Assembly: GCA_039026375.1 (NCBI GenBank)
Contig: JBCCML010000014.1
Coordinates: forward strand, 33,764 to 97,763
Reading direction: 5' to 3'
Source of the DNA: Thermohalobaculum sp039026375
GTDB lineage: Bacteria > Pseudomonadota > Alphaproteobacteria > Rhodobacterales > Rhodobacteraceae
DNA length: 64,000 nucleotides
Below, in pieces: positions 7,828 to 16,393 of the stretch. The translations under genes and the position numbers were made by a program. Position 1 is the first letter of the stretch. Each line of letters begins with the position of its first letter. Under the pieces are notes generated by a model, which saw only the letters and a list, made by a program, of their open reading frames with translations, was not told the origin of the DNA and ran no database searches.

Positions 7828-10146
7828 ATGACATCGGGGGCCAACAACAAGCTGGCGACCACACGCGGAGGTGCGTTACGCGAAATCCTGGCGATGCTGT
7901 CTGCCCACCGCGATGACGAGACGCCCGTCTTTGATTCAATCTTGAAACACGCCGCCGAGCTTTGCACCTCGCCGGTGGCCGCCCTGACCCTGTTGGACCA
8001 AAGCGGCACCAATCTGCGGATCGCCGCCTACCGTGGCGCTCGGTCCGACTTTCTGCGGGCAGATGCGCCTCCCTGGCCCCTAGACAGCCCCATCATCGTC
8101 GCCAAAGCCGTCAGCGAGGCGCGGGTGATCCGGGTCACCGACCTCTCCGACGATGCGGCATATCCGGGGCGCCATCCGGTGCGGGTGACGGCGGTCGAGG
8201 AAGAGGGCATCCGCAGCTTTGTCGCTGTGCCGCTCCTCCACCATGGACGCGCGATCGGGTCGCTGGGGCTCTACCGGCGTGAGGTGCGCGATTTCACGGA
8301 TGAAGAGGTCGCGCTGGTTGAAGCCTTTGCCGAACAAGCCGTCATCGCCATCGAGAATGTACGGCAGTTCAAGGAACTCCAAACGCGACTGGAAAGAGAG
8401 GCTGCCTCGGCTGAAATCCTACAGGTCATCAGCCAAAGCCGAGACGATGAGCAGCCCGTGTTTGACGCTATCCTCGAACGCGCGATGACCCTTTGCGACG
8501 CGGTCTCTGCCCGGCTGCATATCCGCACCGAAGACGGCGCGCATGGCCGGGTCCGCGCAATGTGCGGTGAACCACTGACGGGCTTCGGGATCGGTCACGA
8601 GTATCCCTTCTCGGACCCCGGCCCAGTTTCACAAGCCTTCGAGAGCGCACGCGTCATCAGCATCGACAATATCGCCGACGACGATCTCTACCGGACAGGC
8701 GAACCTGTTCGGGTGAAGCTGGTCGAAGAAGAAGGCCTGCACAGTTATCTCATTGTCCCGCTGGTGCTCGATGACCAGGCGATCGGTGTCATCACCTTGA
8801 GTCGCAAGGAACTGCGGCCGTTTGCGCCTGACGTGATTGCGTTGGTTGAAACCTTCGCCGCCCAGGCTGTCATAGCGATCGAAAACGTCCGCCAGTTCAA
8901 GGAACTTCAGACGCGCCTGGAACGCGAAGCCGCAACCCGGCAGGTGCTGGAGGTCATCAGCCGTTCCCGAGACGACGAGCAACCCGTGTTCGACGCCATC
9001 CTCAGAAGCGCGGTCGAGCTTTGCGATGCCCATGCAGGCCGATTGGTTCTGGTGAATGACGCCCGCACCCGCACGACGACCGTGGCAGAATGCGGCCCGA
9101 ATTCAGGGACGTTCTTCGTCGGCCAACAGTTCGACCTGGCAGCCAGCTACACCCCACAGACGGCGATTAGGCAACGACAAAGCCTGACCGTGGACGATGT
9201 CCGCGAGGGCACCAGTTACCGGGATCGCGACCCCTTGGTGGTACAGATGGTCGAGCAGGATGGCGCCCGCTCTCTGCTGGCCGTACCGCTGCTCAGCAAC
9301 GACGTCGGCATTGGCGCGATTGCCCTGAACCGCACACAGCTCCAGCCATTCAGGCCGGACGAGATCATGCTGATCGAAACCTTCGCAGCCCAGGCAGTGA
9401 TCGCCATAGAAAACGTCCGCCAGTTCAGGGCACTCGAGGCCAGAACCGCAGAGGTACAGGCGCTGAATGCGTCTTTGGAGGCGCGTGTCGAGGACCAAGT
9501 CGGCGAGATCGAACGAATGGGCAAACTGAAACGGTTCCTGCCTGCCGCCGTTGCCGATGCGGTGGTAACGCAGGGCGAGGAGATGTTGTCATCCCACCGG
9601 GCGCTCATCGCTGTCCTCTTTTGTGACGTGCGCGGGTTCACGGCGTTTTGCGAGACGGCAGAGCCCGAGGAGACCATCGAGCTCCTGCAGACATACCATC
9701 AGGAAATGGGGCGATTGATCGCCGAGCATGGCGCGGGGGTCGACCACCGATCGGGCGACGGGATCATGGTGATCTTCAACGACCCACTACCCTGCGACGA
9801 TCCGGCTGGCGACGCTTTGAACCTGGCCCGGGCGATGCATGCCCGAATGACCGAGATCTGTGCGAGCTGGCGTAAGCTGGGCCATCGCCTGGGCTTTGGG
9901 GCGGGCCTTTCGCTGGGCTACGCAACCGTCGGTATGGTTGGGTACGAAGGCCGCTACGATTACACGGCGAACGGGCCAGCTGTGAACTTGGCAGCCCGGC
10001 TTTGCGAGGTTGCTGCCGACGGCGAGATCCTGTTGGCCCCGCGCGCCTTCATTGCGCTGGAGGATCGCGTCGAAGCCGAGCCTGCCGGTGAACTTATCCT
10101 CAAGGGGATTGCAAAACCGGTGGAAGCGATGAAGGTTCGCGCATGA
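7828..10146 (+). CDS. Class III adenylate/guanylate cyclase with three N-terminal GAF domains
   Basis: This is a 772-residue soluble signalling enzyme. Three GAF domains lie at about residues 33-180, 210-360 and 385-540. They are separated by nearly identical linkers (FAEQAVIAIENVRQF or FAAQAVIAIENVRQF, then KELQTRLEREAA after the first two), so they arose by internal duplication. A short coiled coil (about 545-575) leads into the cyclase domain (about 590-770). Both metal-binding Asp motifs are present (LFCDVRGFTAFCE and RSGDGIMVIF). The nucleotide-binding region reads DYTANGPAVNLAARLCE. It should make cAMP (or less likely cGMP) in response to ligands of the GAF domains. The ATG at 7828 is preferred over an in-frame GTG at 7774 without a ribosome site. 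The stop overlaps the MFS gene by 4 bases. Confidence 0.9.
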   Translation: MTSGANNKLATTRGGALREILAMLSAHRDDETPVFDSILKHAAELCTSPVAALTLLDQSGTNLRIAAYRGARSDFLRADAPPWPLDSPIIVAKAVSEARVIRVTDLSDDAAYPGRHPVRVTAVEEEGIRSFVAVPLLHHGRAIGSLGLYRREVRDFTDEEVALVEAFAEQAVIAIENVRQFKELQTRLEREAASAEILQVISQSRDDEQPVFDAILERAMTLCDAVSARLHIRTEDGAHGRVRAMCGEPLTGFGIGHEYPFSDPGPVSQAFESARVISIDNIADDDLYRTGEPVRVKLVEEEGLHSYLIVPLVLDDQAIGVITLSRKELRPFAPDVIALVETFAAQAVIAIENVRQFKELQTRLEREAATRQVLEVISRSRDDEQPVFDAILRSAVELCDAHAGRLVLVNDARTRTTTVAECGPNSGTFFVGQQFDLAASYTPQTAIRQRQSLTVDDVREGTSYRDRDPLVVQMVEQDGARSLLAVPLLSNDVGIGAIALNRTQLQPFRPDEIMLIETFAAQAVIAIENVRQFRALEARTAEVQALNASLEARVEDQVGEIERMGKLKRFLPAAVADAVVTQGEEMLSSHRALIAVLFCDVRGFTAFCETAEPEETIELLQTYHQEMGRLIAEHGAGVDHRSGDGIMVIFNDPLPCDDPAGDALNLARAMHARMTEICASWRKLGHRLGFGAGLSLGYATVGMVGYEGRYDYTANGPAVNLAARLCEVAADGEILLAPRAFIALEDRVEAEPAGELILKGIAKPVEAMKVRA

Positions 10147-11378
10147 CCCGCGACCGCGCCCACTTCCTGATGCTGAATATTGGGCACTTTCTCGACCACC
10201 TGTTCATGCTGGTCTTTGCGACAGTCGCTGCACTGACGCTGAGCCGCGACTGGGACGTCACCTATGGCGAGTTGCTGCTCTACGCGACGCCGGGTTTCTG
10301 GGCGTTTGGGCTGTTTGCCCTGCCCGCGGGGTGGTTGGCTGACCGGTGGAGCCGTGACGGCATGATGGTCGTCTTCTTCATCGGCGTCGGCGTGGCATCT
10401 ATCGCAACCGGCTTCGCAGAGACCCCGCTGCAGATGGGCATCGGGCTTTTCATCATTGGGGTGTTCGCGGCAATCTATCACCCGGTTGGGCTGGCGATCG
10501 TGACCGCAAAGTGGAAGAACACGGGTATGCGGATCGCCATGAACGGCGTCTGGGGCAACCTGGGCGTGGCGTCGGCCGCCCTGCTGACGGGCTACATGAT
10601 CGATACCGCCGGTTGGCGGTCTGCGTTCTTTCTGCCTGGCGCAATCTCCATCGCATTAGGCCTGTTCTACTGGGGACTGTTCCGCGACCTAATGGTTAGC
10701 AGCCCGGCGCCGGCAAAAGCCGCTAGTGCGGCCGTAGCGGACCCCGACTACAAGCGGCTTCTCTTCCGGGTGTCGGCCATCGTCTTTCTGACCACCGCCG
10801 TGTCCTCGATCATCTTCCAATCAACCACCTTCGCCCTGCCGAAGATCTTTGACGAGCGTTTGCAGGACTTGGCAACCCGTGCCGCCGCGGCGCTGGATGG
10901 GGTCACCCCCGGCAACACGGATGTGGCCACCCTGATCGGTGCCACGGCCTTCCTGGTGTTCGCCGTCGCCTCGCTGGCGCAGCTGGCCGTCGGTCTTTCA
11001 TTGGACAAGATCGGCCCGCGCAGGGTCTTCATGGTGGTTGCCGTCATCCAGATCGTGTTCTTCGCCGCCATGCCGGGGCTGGAGAACGAGGTGGCGCTGT
11101 TGGTGGCCTTGGGCTTCATGCTGGGCGCATTCGGGCAGATACCCATCAACGACTACATGATCGGCAAGATGGCCTCCGGTGCCTACCGCGCCCGGATCTA
11201 TGGCGTGCGCTACGTCGTCAGCTTCACGGTGCTTGCCGTCGCACTGCCCCTGATTGGCATCGTCTACGAGACCTGGGGCTTTGACATGCTGTTCTGGATC
11301 CTGGCCACGTCCGCGGCGATCATCCTGGCGGCGGTGGTCTGCCTGCCGAAGCGCCTGCCGCAACCAGCAACCGCATGA
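10143..11378 (+). CDS. MFS transporter
   Basis: This 411-residue inner-membrane protein has about 12 helices. The MFS loop-2/3 motif is recognisable as GWLADRWSRDGMM (about residues 61-73), and the central loop around residue 185 separates the two halves. The N-terminus (HFLMLNIGHFLDHLFMLVFATVAALTL) resembles the fosmidomycin-resistance/Fsr-like branch, but the substrate is not deducible. The ATG overlaps the cyclase stop (ATGA) and its own stop overlaps the next gene the same way. Cyclase, transporter and hydrolase are therefore probably one transcript. Confidence 0.88.
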   Translation: MTRDRAHFLMLNIGHFLDHLFMLVFATVAALTLSRDWDVTYGELLLYATPGFWAFGLFALPAGWLADRWSRDGMMVVFFIGVGVASIATGFAETPLQMGIGLFIIGVFAAIYHPVGLAIVTAKWKNTGMRIAMNGVWGNLGVASAALLTGYMIDTAGWRSAFFLPGAISIALGLFYWGLFRDLMVSSPAPAKAASAAVADPDYKRLLFRVSAIVFLTTAVSSIIFQSTTFALPKIFDERLQDLATRAAAALDGVTPGNTDVATLIGATAFLVFAVASLAQLAVGLSLDKIGPRRVFMVVAVIQIVFFAAMPGLENEVALLVALGFMLGAFGQIPINDYMIGKMASGAYRARIYGVRYVVSFTVLAVALPLIGIVYETWGFDMLFWILATSAAIILAAVVCLPKRLPQPATA

Positions 11379-12463
11379 CCGATCTGCCGTCAACGACCGC
11401 ACAGGTGGCAGGGTTTGACCACGCGAAGCTGGCCCAGGCCATCGACTTCGCGCGGGTCCACGAAAGCCAGATGGACCGCGACATCGCAGAGGCACTGGCA
11501 GGCGGCCAATTCTCTGAGCCTCTGCCTGACGGCGAGATTATTGGGCCCACAGCGCCGCGCGGCGACCCCTCGGGGATGGTCCTGCGCGACGGTAAGCTGG
11601 TGACCCAGTGGGGGCCGGTGGACGCGCCGGACATGACCTTTTCGGTTGCCAAATCCTATCTGTCGATCTGCGCTGGGCTGGCCGCCGCCGATGGGCTCAT
11701 CACGCTGGATGCGCCGTGTGTCGAGACGGTGCCCGACCTCTTCTCGACCGATCAGAACCGCGCCATCACCTGGCGTCACCTGCTGAACAACACCTCCGAA
11801 TGGCAGGGGACGCTTTGGACCAAGGAAGATCGCATCGATCACTATCGCAGTCTGGGCTCGGCTCCAGGTGAAGCCACGAAGAAGGGGACACCGCGGCCGC
11901 TGCAGGCGCCAGGCACCTACTGGGAGTACAACGATATCCGCGTCAACGTCCTGGCTTATGCGCTGATGCGGGTGTTCCGCCGCCCCTTGCCCGAGGTGCT
12001 GAAGCAGCGGATCATGGATCCGATCGGGGCCTCTGACGCCTGGCGCTGGCAGGGCTATGGCGCACAATCGACCGTCGAGATCGACGGGCAACCTATGGAA
12101 AGTGTTTCGGGCGGCGCGCACTGGGGTGGGGGTCTTTTCATCCCGACGACAGATCACGCCCGCGTCGGCCTGCTGATGGCGCAGGGCGGGCGTTGGGGCG
12201 CGCAACAGTTGCTGCCCGAAAGCTGGATTCAGGCCTGCCAAGAGCCCTGCCCCCTCAACCCTTCCTACGGTCTGCTGTGGTGGCTGAACGGCGATGGCGC
12301 CCACATGCCGTCGGCCCCGCGGACGTCATTCTTTGCGCTCGGCGTGGGCCGCAACGTGATCTGGATGGACCTTGCACTGCGATTGGTCGTGGTGGTGCGC
12401 TGGATCGATCGCGATCACTGCGATGGCTTCTGCGCCCGCGTGATGGCAGCGCTCGACGCCTAA
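11375..12463 (+). CDS. Serine hydrolase, beta-lactamase class C/PBP-like family
   Basis: This 362-residue protein has the SxxK nucleophile motif in FSVAKSYLS (about residues 89-97), the YxN motif in WEYNDIRVN, and a GGAHWGGGLFIP segment. It belongs to the beta-lactamase/transpeptidase-like family that includes esterases and D-amino peptidases. No signal peptide is visible, which argues against a periplasmic beta-lactamase and for a cytoplasmic esterase or amidase. It is coupled to the MFS gene by ATGA, so its substrate may be what that transporter moves. The gene converges with the hxlR-type gene, the two stops overlapping at 12460-12463. Confidence 0.85.
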   Translation: MTDLPSTTAQVAGFDHAKLAQAIDFARVHESQMDRDIAEALAGGQFSEPLPDGEIIGPTAPRGDPSGMVLRDGKLVTQWGPVDAPDMTFSVAKSYLSICAGLAAADGLITLDAPCVETVPDLFSTDQNRAITWRHLLNNTSEWQGTLWTKEDRIDHYRSLGSAPGEATKKGTPRPLQAPGTYWEYNDIRVNVLAYALMRVFRRPLPEVLKQRIMDPIGASDAWRWQGYGAQSTVEIDGQPMESVSGGAHWGGGLFIPTTDHARVGLLMAQGGRWGAQQLLPESWIQACQEPCPLNPSYGLLWWLNGDGAHMPSAPRTSFFALGVGRNVIWMDLALRLVVVVRWIDRDHCDGFCARVMAALDA

Positions 12464-12846
12464 AGCGCCGCGGCGGCCTTGGGTGCATCCGGTGCTTCTC
12501 CACCCCCGAACAGGTCGATATGCGCCTCGCCCCAGTCCTTCAGCGCCAACAGGATGGGCCCCAAGCCGCGGCCCATCTCGGTCAGGCTGTATTCGACCTT
12601 GGGCGGCACCTGCGGATAGACCTCGCGATGGACCAGACCATCGGCTTCCAGTTCGCGCAGCTGATTGGTCATGGTGCGCTGCGTGACATTCTGCACCCGG
12701 CGCCGAAGCTCGCTGAACCGAAGCGTTCCCTCTGCATGCAGATGCCACAGGATCACGCACTTCCATTTGCCGCCGATCAGGCCGATCGCGGCCTCGACCG
12801 GGCACCCGGGAGAGCAATCCCAGCGGGGATGTTTGACTTTGTGCAT
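12460..12846 (-). CDS. HxlR-family transcriptional regulator
   Basis: This 128-residue winged-helix regulator has the hallmarks of the HxlR family. A Cys-containing N-terminus (WDCSPGCPVEAAIGLIGGKWK) is followed by the HTH (LRFSELRRRVQNVTQRTMTNQLRELEADGLVHREVY) and PPKVEYSLTEMGRGL. The start at 12846 is preferred because it gives the usual family length; an in-frame ATG at 12954 would run into the divergent promoter region. Divergent genes encode a monooxygenase-like and a DUF1330 protein, which it probably controls; family members often respond to quinones or aldehydes via that Cys. Confidence 0.88.
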   Translation of the reverse strand: MHKVKHPRWDCSPGCPVEAAIGLIGGKWKCVILWHLHAEGTLRFSELRRRVQNVTQRTMTNQLRELEADGLVHREVYPQVPPKVEYSLTEMGRGLGPILLALKDWGEAHIDLFGGGEAPDAPKAAAAL

Positions 12847-12868
12847 CGCGGCGCCCTTGGTATCTTTT

Positions 12869-12960
12869 TTGACACTATATGCAATCGATATCGGTATGAC
12901 TGTTTGATGACGGTAAGGTAGCCATCTCCAGAAATCAAATCTGGCAGACATCAAATCTGG
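12869..12960. promoter_or_regulatory. Divergent promoter/operator region between hxlR and monooxygenase genes
   Basis: A perfect -35 box TTGACA lies at 12869-12874 on the plus strand. An 11-base direct repeat ATCAAATCTGG occurs at 12934-12944 and 12950-12960 (16-base period). The first copy also forms an inverted repeat (CCAGA at 12928-12932, TCTGG at 12940-12944). These are the obvious candidate HxlR operators next to the plus-strand start. No good -10 box was found at ideal spacing. Confidence 0.45.
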
Positions 12961-12969
12961 AGAATGCGC

Positions 12970-13257
12970 ATGCCCCTGACGATCCTGGCACAGATCACCG
13001 CCGTGGCCGGTAAAGAAGACCTGGTTCGAGCCGAGCTGTTAAAACTGGTGCCCATCACCCGTGCCGAAAAGGGGTGTCTGCAGTACGATCTGCACGTGGA
13101 CAACGAGAACCCGGGCTTCTTCGTCTTCTACGAGAATTGGGAAAGCCGCGAGCTGTGGCAGACCCATATGCAAGCGCCGCATCTCGCGGCCTACATGGCC
13201 GCCACAGACGGCGCCGTGGCGGACTTCACGTTGAACGAAATGACGCGGATCGATTGA
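12970..13257 (+). CDS. Putative quinol monooxygenase (ABM domain, YgiN-like)
   Basis: This 95-residue small ferredoxin-like alpha/beta barrel protein shows the pattern of antibiotic-biosynthesis-monooxygenase domains: LTILAQITAVAGKEDLVRAELL, then TRAEKGCLQYDLHVDNENPGFFVFYENWESRELWQTHMQAPHL split across the two halves. Members dimerise and oxidise quinols or similar small aromatics without a cofactor. The second ATG (12970) is chosen over 12964 because GGAG at 12959-12962 is seven bases before it. It is divergent from the HxlR gene and is followed 25 bases later by a DUF1330 gene. Confidence 0.82.
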   Translation: MPLTILAQITAVAGKEDLVRAELLKLVPITRAEKGCLQYDLHVDNENPGFFVFYENWESRELWQTHMQAPHLAAYMAATDGAVADFTLNEMTRID

Positions 13258-13282
13258 GATCGACCAGGAAAGGAGTGCGCGG

Positions 13283-13585
13283 ATGTCTACGTATTCTGTG
13301 CTTGAGGTGACGCCGACCAGTCAGGACTGGATACCCGGCTACCTTCCCACCGCAAACGCGCTGGTTGCCAAACACGGCGGCAGGTACCTGGCCCGTACGG
13401 CGGATCACATGCGTCTGGAAGGGGAAGGCCAGGATCCGGCACTGCGGATCATTATCCAATGGCCGTCTAAGGAAGCCGCCCAGGCGTTCATGGCAGACCC
13501 AGACTACCAGGAACATCTGCAGACGCGCACGGCCGGCTCGATCAGTCACCACGCCCTGGTTGCGGGAACAGACGACCTGGCCTGA
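13283..13585 (+). CDS. DUF1330 domain protein
   Basis: This 100-residue protein of the DUF1330 family (dimeric alpha/beta-barrel fold) has the characteristic HGGRYLARTADHMRLEG and a WPSKEAAQAFMADPDYQ segment. A good ribosome site (AAAGGAG) precedes the start. It probably shares a transcript with the ABM-domain gene 25 bases upstream and the same HxlR control. The biochemical role of the family is not established. Confidence 0.82.
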   Translation: MSTYSVLEVTPTSQDWIPGYLPTANALVAKHGGRYLARTADHMRLEGEGQDPALRIIIQWPSKEAAQAFMADPDYQEHLQTRTAGSISHHALVAGTDDLA

Positions 13586-13624
13586 AACGGCCTGGCCCCG
13601 CGCCTGGCTGTGGCAGAGCTGCAG

Positions 13625-14581
13625 CTAGGCGCGATTGTGCAGGATCCGCCCGATGAAGTTCAGCAAAAGCTGAGCCGCCAGGGTCGAGGTCTGCCCAGCT
13701 GGATCGTAGTCGGGCGCCACCTCGACCAAGTCGACCCCCACCACGCGGCCCCGTTTGGTCAACCCATCGAGCAGCTCCAGCCCTTCGTAGTAGAGGAACC
13801 CGCCATGGCTGGGCGTGCCGGTACCCGGTGCGATCGACGGGTCGAATCCATCGATGTCGATCGTCACATAGTATCGCGCACCTTCCGGAATGCGCGCCAG
13901 CACCGCATCCACGCCAAGCTTGCGCACCTGGCGCACCGAAAGGATGTCCGATCCCATCGCCCGCGCGGCTTCGTACCCGTCCCGCGCCGTTGACGATACA
14001 TTGCGAATCCCGATCTGGGAGAGCCCAGTGACATAGGGTTTCTCGGCCGCCCGTCGCATCGGGTTGCCATGGCCATAGCGCACGCCGTGCCGCTCATCGA
14101 CAAAGTCCAGATGCGCGTCAAGCTGCACGATATGGATCGGCTCCTGGTCATCAAAGGCAGTCACGCAAGGAATGTTGACCGAGTGATCGCCACCAAGAAC
14201 GACGGGAATGGCGCCGGCCGACAAGATCTTGCGAACGCCCAGTTCGATGTTCTTATGGCTGCCGATCGTATCGGTGTGGATGATATCAGCATCGCCCAAA
14301 TCGACCACGCGCGTCGTCTCGGCCGGCAGATAGGTCACGTCATCCTCGTGGTCATAGGCACCCGCATGCCCAAAGGAGAACAACGTCGATGCCTCACGGA
14401 TGGCGCGGGGGCCAAAGCGCGCACCACTGCGGTATTGGGCACCAAAATCGAAGGGTGCCCCCAGCACGGCGACGTCCGCGTCGATCGCATCCCAATCGGC
14501 GACGTAGGGGTACTTGCCGAACGTACAAATGCCGACGAATGGCAAGTTCAAGCGCCCCGTTTCGTATCCGTGCTGAGCCAT
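13625..14581 (-). CDS. Agmatinase/ureohydrolase family enzyme
   Basis: This 318-residue dinuclear-manganese ureohydrolase has a complete set of metal ligands: GGDHS, QLDAHLDFVD with a later HGN, and DIDGFDPSIAPGTGTPSHGG near residues 225-245. Such enzymes split agmatine into putrescine and urea; guanidinobutyrate, guanidinopropionate and formimidoylglutamate hydrolases share the motifs. SGARFGPRAIREAS and the general layout fit agmatinase or guanidino-acid hydrolases, and sequence alone does not decide between them. The gene is monocistronic and converges with the DUF1330 gene. Confidence 0.85.
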   Translation of the reverse strand: MAQHGYETGRLNLPFVGICTFGKYPYVADWDAIDADVAVLGAPFDFGAQYRSGARFGPRAIREASTLFSFGHAGAYDHEDDVTYLPAETTRVVDLGDADIIHTDTIGSHKNIELGVRKILSAGAIPVVLGGDHSVNIPCVTAFDDQEPIHIVQLDAHLDFVDERHGVRYGHGNPMRRAAEKPYVTGLSQIGIRNVSSTARDGYEAARAMGSDILSVRQVRKLGVDAVLARIPEGARYYVTIDIDGFDPSIAPGTGTPSHGGFLYYEGLELLDGLTKRGRVVGVDLVEVAPDYDPAGQTSTLAAQLLLNFIGRILHNRA

Positions 14582-14834
14582 TGCGCGACCTCCCCTTAGT
14601 GTTCGCAGCCGGTCTAGGGAATTCGCCTGCCATGCACAATGGACCGGCCTGCGGTAGTGGGGCTGCTGGGTGCGAAAGCGAAATCACCAACCCAGCGCCG
14701 GCCACCCCGCAGATATGGTCCGTATGGCAAGGGCGTTTTCAGTGCCTCACAAGCCGGTGTAACGCACTTCCAAGCGCGATGGTCGTGCTATTATCTGAGA
14801 CCAATGCGCAACTTGACGGGTGTACAGGACTTGA

Positions 14835-15632
14835 ATGGCTGACGATACGGCACTGCGGCTTGGGGTCTTCTTCGGCATTTTCGCACTGATGGCAGTGTGG
14901 GAGGTGCTGGCGCCGATGCGTCAGCGTGCGCTGACCCGGTCCAGTCGGTGGACCACCAACTGGGCCATCGCCGTGCTGAACTCGGCCACGACCTTTGTGC
15001 TGAAGGCTGGGCTGGGAGCGGCCGCCGTCCTGGCCTCGATCGATGCGTCCGCCAACGGAATCGGGCTGTTCAACGCGCTTGATTGGCCGATCTGGCTAGA
15101 GGTCGCCATCGTCTTCATCGCATTGGACTTTGCGATCTGGTTTCAGCATTGGGCCAGCCACAAGATCCCGTTCCTGTGGCGGCTGCATCGGGTGCACCAC
15201 GTTGATCGCGACATTGACGTCACCACCGCGATCCGCTTCCATCCGATCGAGATCGCGTTGTCCATGTTCTTCAAGATCGCCCTGGTCTACGCGTTGGGAG
15301 CATCGGTCTGGGCGGTGATCCTGTTCGAGATTGTGTTGAACGGTGCAGCCATGTTCAACCATGCCAACATCCGGATCGCGCGGCCGATAGACCGCTGGCT
15401 ACGCCTGTTCGTGGTCACGCCTGATATGCACCGTGTCCACCACTCGACAGAGCGCGCCGAGCACGACACGAACTTCGGCTTTAACCTGTCGCTTTGGGAT
15501 CGGCTGTTTGGGACCTACACCGACCAACCGGCCGGCGGGCATCAAGGGATGGAGATCGGTCTGCCCGAACACCAGACGAAGGCGCCGGGGCGGCTGGGTT
15601 GGTCGCTGGCTTTTCCGTTCTGGCGGTCATGA
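14835..15632 (+). CDS. Sterol desaturase/fatty acid hydroxylase family protein
   Basis: This 265-residue integral membrane di-iron protein has all the histidine boxes of the family: HWASH, HRVHH (in LWRLHRVHHVD), and the late HRVHHSTERAEHDTNF. About four or five membrane helices surround them. Members hydroxylate or desaturate lipids, sterols or carotenoids, using electrons from a redox partner. The stop overlaps the start of an iron-sulfur protein gene (ATGA), which could be that partner. The exact lipid substrate is unknown. Confidence 0.88.
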   Translation: MADDTALRLGVFFGIFALMAVWEVLAPMRQRALTRSSRWTTNWAIAVLNSATTFVLKAGLGAAAVLASIDASANGIGLFNALDWPIWLEVAIVFIALDFAIWFQHWASHKIPFLWRLHRVHHVDRDIDVTTAIRFHPIEIALSMFFKIALVYALGASVWAVILFEIVLNGAAMFNHANIRIARPIDRWLRLFVVTPDMHRVHHSTERAEHDTNFGFNLSLWDRLFGTYTDQPAGGHQGMEIGLPEHQTKAPGRLGWSLAFPFWRS

Positions 15633-16297
15633 CCGGGGATGACGTCGCCACCGCCTGTGCGGCTTGCGGCCTGGACATCGTCGGTGCGTTCCATCCTGCA
15701 GAGGATGATGCCTCTCTGACCGGCATCGGAACGCTGTTCCTGCTTGGGCCCGCAGGGCCGGCAATGTGGCAGTCGTTTGAGACCTCGCCAGAGGCGCTGG
15801 ACGGCGCCCCGGAACCGATGGATCGTTGGTCGCGCCGGGTCATTGAAAAGCTGGCGGCGGATTTGGATGCGACGGCCTTCTTCCCGTTTGCGGGGCCGCC
15901 TTGGCAGCCCTTCTACCGCTGGGCGACAGAGGGCGAAGGGGCGCAGGTGTCTCCCGTCTCGATGATGGCCAGTGCAAAGCGTGGGCTCTGGATCTCATAT
16001 CGCGGCGCCCTGGGCTTTGGCGAAACGATCACGGTGCCTGCGCTGCAAGAAGCCCCCTGCGACCAATGCCATGCGCCCTGCAGAACCGCGTGCCCCATCT
16101 CGGCCTTCGCCAACGGTCAGTACGATGCGGAACGCTGCGCAAGGCACGTCCTGTCCGAGGCTGGCCGGGCCTGCCGTGACGGCTGCCTTGTCCGGCGGGC
16201 CTGCCCCGCAGGTGCGGGGTTAGACTTGCCGCTCGAGCAACGACGGTTCCACATGTCCGCCTTCACGACGACGCATGGCCAAGAGGTCCCCGCCTGA
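15629..16297 (+). CDS. Ferredoxin-like protein with two predicted 4Fe-4S clusters
   Basis: This 222-residue protein has an N-terminal domain of about 150 residues that I do not recognise. Its Cys-rich C-terminus has CDQCHAPCRTACP (CxxCxxxCxxxCP), then a Cys in DAERCARH and CRDGCLVRRACPAG. The arrangement resembles the double-cluster module at the end of epoxyqueuosine reductase (QueG), but the cobalamin domain is absent. It may pass electrons to the overlapping di-iron membrane hydroxylase. The ATG at 15629 gives the 4-base overlap. Confidence 0.75.
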   Translation: MTGDDVATACAACGLDIVGAFHPAEDDASLTGIGTLFLLGPAGPAMWQSFETSPEALDGAPEPMDRWSRRVIEKLAADLDATAFFPFAGPPWQPFYRWATEGEGAQVSPVSMMASAKRGLWISYRGALGFGETITVPALQEAPCDQCHAPCRTACPISAFANGQYDAERCARHVLSEAGRACRDGCLVRRACPAGAGLDLPLEQRRFHMSAFTTTHGQEVPA

Positions 16298-16312
16298 GCA
16301 AAAGTTCAGCGG

Positions 16313-16345
16313 TTATCCCCAGCGCCCCTCATTTCATGTGGATAA
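16313..16345. other. Two DnaA-box-like 9-mers in opposite orientation
   Basis: TTATCCCCA (16313-16321, one mismatch to the DnaA consensus) and TGTGGATAA (16337-16345, a perfect box on the other strand) lie 16 bases apart in the short gap before sixA. No dnaA, dnaN, repABC or parAB genes are near, so an origin is unlikely; chance or DnaA-linked regulation is possible. Confidence 0.3.
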
Positions 16346-16393
16346 GCGCGAACAAAAATTGACGAATCGTTCGGGTGTCCCACGATCAAATGT

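Noticed and set aside
11375..12463. Antibiotic-resistance beta-lactamase
   Set aside because: SxxK and YxN motifs are present, but there is no signal peptide and the fold is shared by esterases and amidases.
16313..16345. Replication origin
   Set aside because: Only two DnaA-like 9-mers, no AT-rich unwinding region and no replication genes.
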